In this document: positions 1 through 10,452 of the stretch, piece after piece
How positions within the stretch are numbered: the first letter of the stretch is position 1
How the letters are laid out: each line of letters opens with the position of its first letter
Assembly: GCA_020698575.1 (NCBI GenBank)
Contig: CM036247.1
Location: forward strand, 785,936 to 849,935
Direction of reading: 5' to 3'
Length of the DNA: 64,000 nucleotides
Origin: Bostrychus sinensis
Lineage: Eukaryota; Chordata; Actinopteri; Gobiiformes; Eleotridae
Notes under the pieces: generated by a model
The model's input: the letters and a program-made list of their open reading frames with translations, nothing else
What the model was told of the DNA's origin: nothing
Databases searched by the model: none
Program-made: the position numbers and the translations under genes

Positions 1-96
1 TGAGTTCTCAAATTCAAAATTTAAAATCAAGTCTAAAATAGTCAAAAAAGTCTCATGAAACGTCCATGGGACTTGCTGCATTTGTCCCAGAAGCAC

Positions 97-166
97 TCGT
101 CCACTCGTCCACTCGTCCACTCGTCCACTCGTCCGTTCGTCCGCTCGTCCACTCGTCCACTCGTGC
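97..166. repeat. 8-bp tandem repeat (cactcgtc)n
   Basis: About eight copies of an 8-bp unit, cactcgtc, with point variants (cgttcgtc, cgctcgtc), lie upstream of the TLR gene. The rest of 1-538 is AT-rich with no supported gene. The stretch from about 330 to 538 is presumably TLR promoter and 5' UTR. A possible 3' splice site (tgtttaacag) ends at about 524, just before the start codon. Confidence 0.8.
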
Positions 167-538
167 GCTGTGCAAACAGAAATGTTTTTGACAAGGTTTT
201 TGTTATTAATTTTGTTCTGTACTTATTTAAATAAACTGTACTTGATTTGAACATGCAAGACAATAAAAATACATATTTTTTAAATGTTTTTTAATTTTTA
301 TTCTAATTTAACACTGACCATCTTCTCATCATAGCCACGCCTTTGCCAGTCCTGGTTAGATTCGCCTCTGCAGGAGAAAGACGGAGAGCTCTGAGCGACG
401 GCAGCTGGGACAATAACGCACTCACTCAGCAGGTCCTGGCCTAACATCTCACAGATCCAGACTCACACAGGAACTGTACCTAACCCTGACTTTATCACAA
501 CATAACTCTGTCTGTGTTTAACAGCAGCCGCTCTCAGG

Positions 539-3500
539 ATGGAGCCTCACAGCACTTCCCTTTTCTCACTTCTGGTTTTTCTGCTTCTGCCCCGTCCTTC
601 TCTGCTCTACTCTGTAGAGAATTGCACCATCGACTTTGATGATCCAGGGAAAATTGATTGTGACAGACTCAAGTTAGCAGCCATTCCCTCTGACGTTCCC
701 CGATCTGTGACGTATCTCAGTTTGTTTTTAAATCAAATTATAAGAATCAGACAAACAGATTTAACTTCCCTCACCAGACTCCAGACTTTAGAAATGACTG
801 CAAATTATATTTCTCACATTGAAGACGGTGCTTTTTCAGATTTATCAGCTTTAACTAAACTCAATTTGTTAGACAACAAACTCCCAGCCCTGACTGACGA
901 CATGTTCAAGGGACTGTCCAGTTTAATGATTCTGAATTTAGGAGATAACCAAATTAAATCTATTTCAAAGTTTGCCTTTAAGCCTTTAAACAACCTGCAG
1001 GAACTGGATCTGTGGAATAATAAGTTGTTCCAAATCAGTGACATTACTAACATAGTTTCACACTGTCCATCGTTAAAGGCGTTAGATTTGAGATATAACC
1101 AGTTAACTTCATTTGAATCAAACCTTTTTCCATTTCCTTTGCTGAACCTCACAGAGCTGCACATTGGCTCAGAGTCACTGAGGACGATGAGCGTTCGCTC
1201 AGATGTGTTTCCTCGTTTACAATCATTTAGTTTCTCAGTAACTGGACCTGAACTTCGCTGGGATGTTTCTGATAAAACCTTTTTAAAAAGTGTGAGGAGT
1301 TTGGATTTGAGTGGGACTGAGGTAACTCTTGAAACATATCGAGTAATCTTCCAAAGTTTTGAAATTGTTCAAAAACTTGAACTCATTAAATTCAGCAAAG
1401 ACTTGTTAGACTTGGCTTGTGTTGTTCTATCTTTACAAAGCCTGTCTTTAAGCAGAAATTACTTTTCTGGTGCTGTTTTAAACGATTCTCTTCTTCAGTC
1501 GTGCACTAATCTCACTGAGCTGGACCTTTCACAAAATTCATTGACAGATTTATCTGAGTCCTCGCTCCGGACGTTAACGCAGCTGTCGCGGCTGAACATC
1601 GACTCGAACAGATTACCCAGAGTCCCGCTGACCGTCAGAAACATGTCCTCTCTGACTCTGCTGTCCTTGGAGTCAAATTACATCACAGAACTTCAGTGTT
1701 CAGACTTTTCTAATCTGTATTTGTTATCTGAACTCAACCTTAACTCCAATCAGATTTCCACACTGAGAAGCTGCGTCTTTAAGGATCTTTACAGTTTAGA
1801 AAAACTTCATGTAGAGAAAAACTTCCTTCTTCAAATAGATGATAACTTTGGTGTTGGTTTGCCCAGTTTGGTGACTTTAGATACTTACAGAAACAACCTG
1901 GGACGGATTAAACAAGGAACTTTTCATAACATGTCATCACTGACAGATTTAAATTTACATTCAGTGGGAGTTACGATGGTAGAGAAAGGTGCATTTAAGG
2001 GACTGGTTAATCTGGAAAGGTTATCTTTTTCACCATCTGATCAGACTTTATATTCACTCTCACACTTGGTTCACTTAAAAACTCTAGTGATGTTCATTTC
2101 TGGTGAAAATGGACTGAGTCAGTTACCAAACTATGAGCCAATGTTTGTTAATTTGGCCTCACTGCAGAAGTTAACCATCACAGTTACTTTTGACGCCTAT
2201 CTGCTTTGGTCAGAAGATACATTTAAAGGTTTGGACAAGTTAAGAGTGTTTTCATCTGACAAATTCTTCAGTGCAACTCCTCGTCCAGAAACGTTTCACT
2301 ACACTCCCCTGTTATTAAATCTACAAATGATCAACTGTGCCGAGTTCAGTCCGGGTCCTGAGCTTTTTCAGCCAATTCCTGAATTACAAAGTCTGGACTT
2401 GTCTCAGAACCATCTTAAATCTTTGGACTTTCTCTCTGAGGCCAACCTGACTAAACTGGAGAAGTTGGTCTTAGTGAACAATGAGCTGATGGTTATAAAC
2501 GAGACTGTGTTGGAGGCGCTGCCGTCACTAAAATACCTCGACTTATCTGGAAACCCGTTTGCGTGTAACTGCTCAAACGCTGGCTTTATTCAGTGGGCGA
2601 TCAGAAACAAACAGGTTTATGTGGTCGGTGCTTTTCAGTACAGATGCTCCTCTCCTTTGTCTCATGAAGGACACTTCCTGCTGGACTTTAATGTCCAGTC
2701 GTGTTGGGAGTTTACTGCCTTCCTGTGCTTCATCTCCAGCTCTGCTTTGGTTCTTCTCACTCTTCTGTCATCGTTTATCTATCACTTTCTGCGATGGCAG
2801 CTGGTCTACGGCTTCTACCTCCTCCTGGCTTTTCTCTACCACAGTAAAAAGAGGAGACAGGGATGTCCTCACATCTACGACGCATTTGTTTCCTACAACG
2901 TTCACGACGAAGACTGGGTTTACGGAGAGTTACTGCCTGAACTGGAAGGACGACAAGGATGGAGGCTGTGTCTGCACCACCGCGACTTTGAGCCAGGTAA
3001 TTCAAATCCACATAACTTTATTAGTCCCCGAGAAGCAATCTAAAGGTAAAGGAGGGGGCCACAGACACTGGAAGGACGGATGAGCCGAGGGCCCGTAAAG
3101 CAGCACATTTCTCTGTAACACAAAGGAGAGCAGAGTTTATCCTTAGTCTCACTCACGGTGACGAGTGGAAGAAGGGAGAGTGGAGGGCTTATAAACTGGA
3201 CTAAAGTACATTTCTTGCTTATTTTCCCATTGAAAATTGAAAAATCTGTTTAACAAGAGTTTAAAGGCCGAGGCGGATCTGTGATGGGGTCGTTCATGGC
3301 CATAAAACATTTCATTTTAATCCAAAAAATTATATACAAATAAAAACTTAAAAATACAGAGAAACACATTTATAACTCATTATTTTGTTTAATGAATATA
3401 AGTGACCCACAGCAGATTAGCCGCCGTCATGTCACTGTTCTCTTATTTTATGTATTTTCCAAACGTCAGTGGGGAGCAGGAATAAGAAATGTACGTCCGG

Positions 3501-4563
3501 GAGCGCGGGGCGGGAACTGTTGAGCTCCACATCTGTCATATTTTTGTGTTGTGTTCCAGGGAAACCCATCATGGAGAACATCACAGACGCCATCTACAGC
3601 AGCAGGAAGACTCTGTGTGTGATCAGCCGCCGATACCTGCAGAGCGAGTGGTGCTCACAGGAAATACAGATGGCCAGGTACGGACTCAGCAGTCTGGGTC
3701 TGACCTGGGTCTGACCTGGGTCTGACCTGGGTCTGACCTGGGTCTGACCTGGGTCTGACCTGGGTCTGACCTGGGTTAGACCTGGGTTAGACCTGGGTCT
3801 GACCTGGGTCTGACCTGGGTCTGACCTGGGTTAGACCTGGGTCTGACCTGGGTCTGACCTGGGTCTGACCTGGGTTAGACCTGGGTTAGACCTGGGTCTG
3901 ACCTGGGTCTGACCTGGGTCTGACCTGGGTCTGACCTGGGTTAGACCTGGGTTAGACCTGGGTCTGACCTGGGTCTGACCTGGGTCTGACCTGGGTCTGA
4001 CCTGGGTCTGACCTGGGTCAGACCTGGGTCTGACCTGGGTCTGACCTGGGTCTGACCTGGGTCTGACCTGGGTCAGACCTGGGTCTGACCTGGGTCTGAC
4101 CTGGGTCTGACCTGGGTTAGACCTGGGTTAGACCTGGGTCTGACCTGGGTCTGACCTGGGTCTGACCTGGGTCTGACCTGGGTCTGACCTGGTTTAGTTC
4201 CAGATTACAAAGCGTACACATTTATAGGTTCAGGCCATTTAATGCTCTGTTAGCCCTGCTTTTAGCCATTTGATTGATAAGACCCAATACACAGTATAAA
4301 CTACTCACAGTACTTCCTGTCTCTGCAGCTTCCGCCTGTTCGACGAGCAGAAGGACGTGCTCGTCCTGTTGTTTCTGGAGCAGCTCTCGTCCAATCAGCT
4401 GAGTCCCTTCTACCGCATGAGGAAGCTGGTGAAGAGCCGCACGTATCTGAGCTGGACCCAGGCCCACAGCCATAAGGGCCTGTTCTGGGAGAAGGTCCGC
4501 AGGGCGTTAGAGTCTGGGCACGAGCCTGGAGACAACCACAACCCGCTCACTGCTAACGTTTAG
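539..4563 (+). CDS. Toll-like receptor, TLR11 subfamily (TLR22/TLR23/TLR13-like), 3 coding exons
   Basis: Coding exons are 539-2996, 3560-3677 and 4329-4563, joined with GT/AG sites in phases 1 and 2, giving 2811 nt and 936 aa. The order is signal peptide (about 1-24), an N-terminal LRR cap with paired cysteines, roughly 20 or more LRRs, an LRRCT cap (CNC near residue 675), a membrane segment (about 725-748) and a cytoplasmic TIR domain (about 778-930). TIR box 1 reads YDAFVSYN. Box 2 reads RDFEPG (815-820), with its glycine codon split by intron 1. Box 3 is FW at 911-912. By family knowledge it senses nucleic acid or other microbial ligands and recruits TIR adaptors. LCLHHRDF and the C-terminal pattern SFRLFDEQKDV resemble fish TLR22/23; the exact orthologue is not certain. 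All key motifs are intact. The stop codon falls inside the first unit of a 32-bp minisatellite, so the last residues are repeat-derived. Confidence 0.93.
3693..4196. repeat. 11-bp minisatellite in TLR intron 2
   Basis: About 45 copies of gacctgggtct with the variants gacctgggtta and gacctgggtca fill most of TLR intron 2. The unit differs by one or two bases from the reverse complement of the 11-bp arrays at 57.6 and 60.1-64.0 kb. Confidence 0.95.
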
Positions 4564-5263
4564 CTGCTAACAACCCGCTCACTGCTAACGTTTAGCTGCT
4601 AACAACCCGCTCACTGCTAACGTTTAGCTGCTAACAACCTGCTCACTGCTAACGTTTAGCTGCTAACAACCCGCTCACTGCTAACAACCCGCTCACTGCT
4701 AACGTTTAGCTGCTAACAACCCGCTCACTGCTAACGTTTAGCTGCTAACAACCCGCTCACTGCTAACGTTTAGCTGCTAACAACCTGCTCACTGCTAACG
4801 TTTAGCTGCTAACAACCTGCTCACTGCTAACGTTTAGCTGCTAACAACCCGCTCACTGCTAACAACCCGCTCACTGCTAACGTTTAGCTGCTAACAACCC
4901 GCTCACTGCTAACGTTTAGCTGCTAACAACCCGCTCACTGCTAACGTTTAGCTGCTAACAACCCGCTCACTGCTAACGTTAGCTGCTAACAACCCGCTCA
5001 CTGCTAACGTTTAGCTGCTAACAACCCGCTCACTGCTAACGTTAGCTGCTAACAACCCGCTCACTGCTAACGTTTAGCTGCTAACAACCCGCTCACTGCT
5101 AACGTTTAGCTGCTAACAACCCGCTCACTGCTAACGTTTAGCTGCTAACAACCCGCTCACTGCTAACGTTTAGCTGCTAACAACCGGCTCACTGCTAACG
5201 TTTAGCTGCTAACAACCCACTCACTGCTAACGTTTAGCTGCTAACAACCCACTCACTGCTACC
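4539..5263. repeat. 32-bp minisatellite overlapping the TLR stop codon
   Basis: About 23 copies of a 31-32 bp unit built from caacccgctcactgctaacg and tttagctgctaa. The first copy begins in TLR exon 3 and supplies the TAG stop at 4561-4563. Variants carry a one-base deletion (gttagc for gtttagc) or lack the gtttagctgctaa half. Confidence 0.95.
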
Positions 5264-5370
5264 AACTCTTCATTTGGTTTAAATGATGCTCAGTGCTTGT
5301 TCTCGTTAATCTTTGTAAAGTTCAGATTTTGGTCCATAAACCTCCGGTGAAGGTCAGGAGAGTGATCCTC

Positions 5371-5773
5371 TCTGCTCACTGCTAACGTTTAGTTGCTAAC
5401 AACTTGCTCACTGCTAACGTTTAGCTGCTAACAACCCGCTCACTGCTAACGTTTAACTGCTAACAACCTGCTCACTGCTAATGTTTAGCTGCTAACAACC
5501 CGCTCACTGCTAACGTTTAGCTGCTAACAACCCGCTCACTGCTAACGTTTAGCTGCTAACAAACTGCTCACTGCTAACGTTAGCTGCTAACAACCCGCTC
5601 ACTGCTAACGTTAGCTGCTAACAACCGGCTCACTGCTAACGTTTAGCTGCTAACAACCTGCTCACTGCTAACGTTTAGCTGCTAACGACCCACTCACTGC
5701 TAACGTTTAGCTGCTAACAAACTGCTCACTGCTAACGTTAGCTGCTAACAACCCGCTCACTGCTAACGTTAGC
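5371..5773. repeat. Second block of the 32-bp minisatellite
   Basis: The same 31-32 bp unit resumes after about 105 bp of unique sequence (5264-5370). It is more diverged than the first block (aacttgctc, taatgttt, aactgc variants), which suggests it is older or at the edge of the array. Confidence 0.92.
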
Positions 5774-6843
5774 TCATAACTGTAATAATGTAATGTAAAA
5801 AGTCTCAGTTCAGTTTTCTTTTAGATATCGTGGAGCTAAATTATGGAACGAGTAGAGACATAAAATGGAATTATCAACATCAAACAGCAAAAAGAATCTG
5901 TTTTGCTTCCAAAACATAAATTGTAAATGAAATAATGTAAATAAATATTAAGATATAACAGTACAAATATAAAACGCATCAAAAATATTATGTAACATAA
6001 TTATGCTGTAGCATGAATAAATAATGAATGTACAATATTATAGTGGTGTGATATTTTGTGAGTAAAGGTAGAAAGAAAGTGAAAGCCTTTTTGAGTCGAT
6101 GTAGCAATGCTTTTGTTGTTGATTTTTTTGGTTGAATTTATGATTTTATTTATGAACTGTGAATTGAAGCAGGGCTCGTTGTTTCCTGACAGCGCTGTCT
6201 GTGGCAGAGGCGGGGCTTAGTTACTCACTGTGGCTTTTAGGTAAAGCCTTACAGGTTCCTGCCACACACCTGCCACAGTTTCTCTTTCACAGATCTCGTT
6301 TGTTTCCTTTCTGTTTTCTTTATGTGAAAATATAAAAATGAACACATGAATCCTTCCACAGGAGACGAGTTCAGATCAGCGGCGCCGCAGTCGGGAGTTC
6401 TTTCCCATTCATTTTTCCAAGGGAGGAAAAATAATTATAGAGGAACTAAAAGAATGTTGTTAGGTCTTTAAAGGCACCACTGGAATGAGGCTGAGTCACT
6501 GTGGAACTCACCTGTTGGCTCTGAGCGCAGGGGGCGGGGCTAAGAGCTCAGGTGACAGCAGACTGCATTTAGAGAATCCTCTGAAGGCGTCTGCTGCAGG
6601 TGAGTGTCTGTGTTAGAGTTAGATTTTTACACGTTATACTGAAAAGTTATCTTCATTTCTTTAAACTGAGATGTGCTGCTGTGAGACATTCGGCGTTGGT
6701 TTGTGTTTTCTGAGCCGAATCTAAAACAAAAACAAAAAAACAAATGCAACCAAACTCAGATCTGGTCTAGGTCCTGGTTTAGTTTGGGTTTTAGATCTGG
6801 TGCTGTAAAGAAAAACGGATAAAAAAACTTTCTCTTTTCCTTT
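5774..6843. other. Intergenic; possible NLR 5' UTR exon near 6500-6599
   Basis: AT-rich sequence without a coding region, with AATAAA-like sites near 5940 and 6015 that could end the TLR transcript. At 6591-6606 the string ctgctgcag|gtgagt is a strong consensus 5' splice site after a GC-richer stretch. It could close a non-coding or short coding first exon of the NLR gene downstream. This is inference only; no transcript evidence is available. Confidence 0.3.
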
Positions 6844-6844
6844 G

Positions 6845-7135
6845 TGGGCGGGGCTAACTCTTCTGTTACTGTAAGTGTAGGGGGCGGGGCTAACTTCTGT
6901 TACTGTAAGTGTAGGGGGCGGGGCTAACTCTTCTGTTACTGTAAGTGTAGGGGGCGGGGCTAACTCTTCTGTTACTTTAAGTGTAGGGGGCGGGGCTAAC
7001 TTCTGTTACTGTAAGTGTAGGGGGCGGGGCTAACTTCTGTTACTGTAAGTGTAGGGGGCGGGGCTAACTTCTGTTACTGTAAGTGTAGGGGGCGGGGCTG
7101 ACTCTTCTGTTACTGTAAGTGTAGGGGGCGGGGCT
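6845..7135. repeat. 34-37 bp minisatellite carrying GC boxes
   Basis: Nine tandem units, each containing gggcggggct followed by aacttctgttactgtaagt. The core GGGGCGGGGC matches the Sp/KLF GC-box consensus. Another single copy of the core lies at about 6531. Confidence 0.93.
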
Positions 7136-7265
7136 GAGAGCAGACAGGTAGAACAGGTCTCAGTTATGTCAGGACTTTTCTCTGCAGAGGAGGAACCAAG
7201 GACGGACAGCAACCTGTGCCATTACTCATCTATAGGATCATAGTTCACTCTGTAAGGATTCATCC

Positions 7266-7414
7266 AGACAGGGGAGTGGGGGTGAGGTAGGGGTCCAGGG
7301 GAGGGGGGGTGAGGTAGGGGTCCAGGGGAGTGGGAGTGAGGTAGGGGTCCAGGGGAGTGGGAGTGAGGTAGGGGTCCAGGGGAGTGAGGGTGAGGTAGGG
7401 GTCCAGGGGAGTGG
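7266..7414. repeat. 27-bp G-rich minisatellite
   Basis: About five copies of a 27-bp unit containing gtgaggtaggggtccagggg and agtggga. It is strongly G-rich on the plus strand. Confidence 0.9.
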
Positions 7415-7544
7415 GACAGAGGGCCAACCTGTGAACAGCTATGAAGTGACTAAAGATATAGAATATGAGATAATATTAATGAGAGTGATAGAAGAGGAGC
7501 AGCAGATGAAACCAGAGGTCAGAGGTCAGTGCACCATACTTCCC

Positions 7545-8245
7545 CCAGCTTCTAGCTCCTAGAGCAGCTTAGCTTCAGCTGTGGAGTTAACCCTGTTCCT
7601 GGCCTGACCATAAGCTTTCTTGAAGAGGAACGTTTTAACCTAACCTTAAATGTAGAGACTGTGTCTGCCTCTAACATGAGCTGGAAGCTGATTCCATAAA
7701 ACAGGAGCTTGGTAACTAAAGGCTCTACCTCCAACTGTACTTTTAGAAACCCTGGGAACCACTAATAGCCCTGCATTTTGTGAGTGCAGTACTCTGCTTG
7801 GTTGGTATGGCTCTATAACATCATTAATGTAGGATGGGGCCATACCATTTACGGCCTTGTAAGTCAGGAGAAGGATTTTAAATCTAATTCTGAATTCAAC
7901 TGGAAGCCAGTGAAGTGAAGCTAGCACAGGAGTAATATGTTCTCTCTGTTAGTTCCTGTTAATAATCTCGCTGCTGCGTTTTGAACAAGCTGAAAACATT
8001 TTAAAGAGTTTTTAGTGCACGCTGCAGCAGAGAGTTACAGTAATCCAACCTAGATGTAACAAACGTTACAGTTTTTCAGCGTCACTTTTAGATAAAATAT
8101 TTCTGATTTTGGCGATGTTACGTAAGTGAAACAATGCTGTTTTACAGGCTTGGTTTATCTGAGCCTTAAATGATAAATCTGGGTCAAATAAAACTCCTAA
8201 GTTTTAATACAAGACACAACTAAATGATTCCTGATTACTTTTCAA
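7545..8245 (-). mobile_element. LINE (L2/Rex1-like) 3' reverse-transcriptase remnant, antisense
   Basis: Reverse-strand translation gives the C-terminal part of a fish non-LTR retrotransposon ORF2: ASLHWLPVEFRIRFKILLLT, then YKAVNGMAPSYI, then VGGRAFSYQAPVLWNQLP. It is followed, after frameshifts, by a TFKVRLKRSS-like end at 7552-7734. Upstream, lower-identity parts run to about 8245. The copy is truncated and frameshifted, hence dead. Assignment to L2/Rex1 is from memory of the family. Confidence 0.8.
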
Positions 8246-8707
8246 CCAGGAGAGACTTAAAGAGCCGCGGTGGGAATGAGGTGGAATGATTTACTGAGGG
8301 AATAGTTTTTGGTTGGGCGAACACACTCTGGTTCTTTAGTTTAGTGACGTCTTGCTTGACCTAAATTTTTATGGCAGCACCAAAACTGGAACAAGCTGCG
8401 TTTGCACATCAGACACGGCCTGTACCGGTTTTTAATCTCTTCTGAAAACCCAGATGTTCTCTTCGGCCTTTAACTCTGCCTGAGATGTTCACATTATTTA
8501 TCTGACTTTATTTATTACAGTGAGGCACAAAATTATTCTTACCCCTGGCAAATTCCGACTTAAAGTTACTTTCATTCAACCAACACAACACTTTTTGTTT
8601 AAATGTAAAAAAACAACAACTGAGAAATATTTTTTTCCCCACAGTGATACCGCTCTCATCGTTTTATTATCTTTTATTATCATTTCCAGTCAAAAAACTT
8701 GCTGGTT

Positions 8708-8709
8708 GA

Positions 8710-8741
<32 letters not shown>

Positions 8742-8750
8742 TGTGTATAT
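8708..8750. repeat. (TA)n(TG)n microsatellite
   Basis: A short run of tatata followed by tgtgtg repeats just before the MITE at 8785. Confidence 0.85.
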
Positions 8751-8784
8751 ATGTTTTTTATATGTTTTTTTTTTCTTATAGCTA

Positions 8785-9277
8785 CACTGTAAAAAAAAAT
8801 CTGTACATTTTACGGTAAAAAATTGTCAGCTGTGGTTTCCAGAATTCTACTGTAAAAACTACAAGAGGCCTGTATTTCATTTTACAGTATAATTTTATCA
8901 CAAATGTTGTTTTTACAGTTTTTGACTTGAGTTTTTATTATTATTTACTGCAAAATAAAGTTATCTTTCAAAAAAATAGGTTAATGTAAATTTTAGTTTG
9001 TGACTTACGTTTTAATCAACATTTACTGTAAAATTTAAAGTTATTATCTTTTGAAAAGGTGTTAAACTGTAATAAACACAGGCCACGATTTTTTTAACAG
9101 TGCTATACTGTATACATTACAAAAAATTAAACTAAAAAATACAATTTTGCCTTATTTTTAATATTACAGTTAATTACCGTAACCAAAACAGTATTTTACC
9201 GATATATCAACTACGGTCTTTTACTGTTGAGATTTTACAGATTTTTACCATGAAATCTACAGATATTTTTTACAGTG
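8785..9277. mobile_element. MITE with CACTGTAAAAAA termini and TA target duplication
   Basis: A 493-bp AT-rich element begins cactgtaaaaaaaaatctgt and ends with the near-perfect inverse, agatattttttacagtg. A TA dinucleotide flanks each end (8783-8784 and 9278-9279). The interior has many degenerate ttactgtaaaa motifs. No transposase is encoded. The TA duplication suggests a Tc1/mariner-type non-autonomous element. Confidence 0.75.
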
Positions 9278-9431
9278 TATTTATTGTATTTTTATGTAGG
9301 TACATTTATATATATTTTTATGTATACATTTCTTTTTTTAACTTAGAGGCACCGAGACCTGAGTCAGTATTTGGTTCTTTCATGTTTCATGTGAGAATGA
9401 CAATAACGCCCCCTGCAGGACGTCCTGTCTG

Positions 9432-10140
9432 CACTGGTGCTACTGCTAACTGTACTGATGCTACTGCTAACTGTACTGATGCTACTGCTAACTGTACTGA
9501 TGCTGCTGCTAACTGTACTGATGCCACTGCTAACTGTACTGATGCTACTGCTAACTGTACTGATGCTGCTGCTAACTGTACTGATGCTACTGCTAACTGT
9601 ACTGATGCTGCTGCTAACTGTACTGATGCCACTGCTAACTGTACTGATGCTACTGCTAACTGTACTGATGCTACTGCTAACTGTACTGATGCTGCTGCTA
9701 ACTGTACTGATGCTACTGCTAACTGTACTGATGCTGCTGCTAACTGTACTGATGCTGCTGCTAACTGTACTGATGCTACTGCTAACTGTACTCATGCTGC
9801 TGCTAACTGTACTGATGCTGCTGCTAACTGTACTGATGCTACTGCTAACTGTACTGATGCTACTGCTAACTGTACTGATGCTACTGCTAACTGTACTCAT
9901 GCTACTGCTAACTGTACTGATGCTACTGCTAACTGTACTGATGCTACTGCTAACTGTACTGATGCTGCTGCTAACTGTACTGATGCTACTGCTAACTGTA
10001 CTCATGCTGCTGCTAACTGTACTCATGCTGCTGCTAACTGTACTGATGCTGCTGCTAACTGTACTGATGCTACTGCTAACTGTAGTGATGCTGCTGCTAA
10101 CTGTACTGATGCTACTGCTAACTGTACTGATGCTGCTGCA
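9432..10140. repeat. 21-bp minisatellite (gctactgctaactgtactgat)n
   Basis: About 34 copies of a 21-bp unit with only a few variant positions (gctact/gctgct/gccact; gat/cat). Because 21 is a multiple of three and the unit lacks stops in several frames, long reading frames appear on both strands (for example a repeating ATANCTD heptapeptide). These are treated as artefacts of the repeat. Confidence 0.95.
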
Positions 10141-10149
10141 ACAATGCAA

Positions 10150-10306
10150 TTTCTTATTCTTATTCTCTGCGACAAGCTGGCCCCTGTCCAGGGCTGTACC
10201 CCGCCTTCGGCCCAAAGTTACTGGGATAGGCTCCAGTCACCCGCGACCCCTAACGGGAATAAGCGGTAGAAAATGAATGAATGAATGAATGAATGAATTA
10301 TTCTTA
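10150..10306 (+). mobile_element. SINE/LINE 3' tail with (GAAT)n end
   Basis: The stretch with cctgtccagggctgtacccc, tgggataggctccagt and ataagcggtagaaaatgaat is the familiar 3' tail of abundant fish SINE/LINE families. It ends in a gaatgaat microsatellite and a ttcttattct run. No tRNA-like head is visible. Confidence 0.75.
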
Positions 10307-10452
10307 TTCTTATTCTTATAAAATGATCCTTGAGTTCCAACGTTAGTCACCGGGTCAGAAGTTAAAGAAGCCAACAAAGTCTTCACCTGACTTTACTCAA
10401 ACGAGCAGCAGCAGTGTTTTTATCCAACTCTCGCAGGTTCCGCTCTCAGAAC

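Noticed and set aside
2559..3083. 174-codon frame overlapping TLR exon 1
   Set aside because: Alternate-frame shadow of the TLR LRRCT/TIR coding sequence that runs into the intron.
4539..5773. CRISPR-like array
   Set aside because: Units are contiguous repeats without unique spacers, in a vertebrate genome; simple minisatellite.
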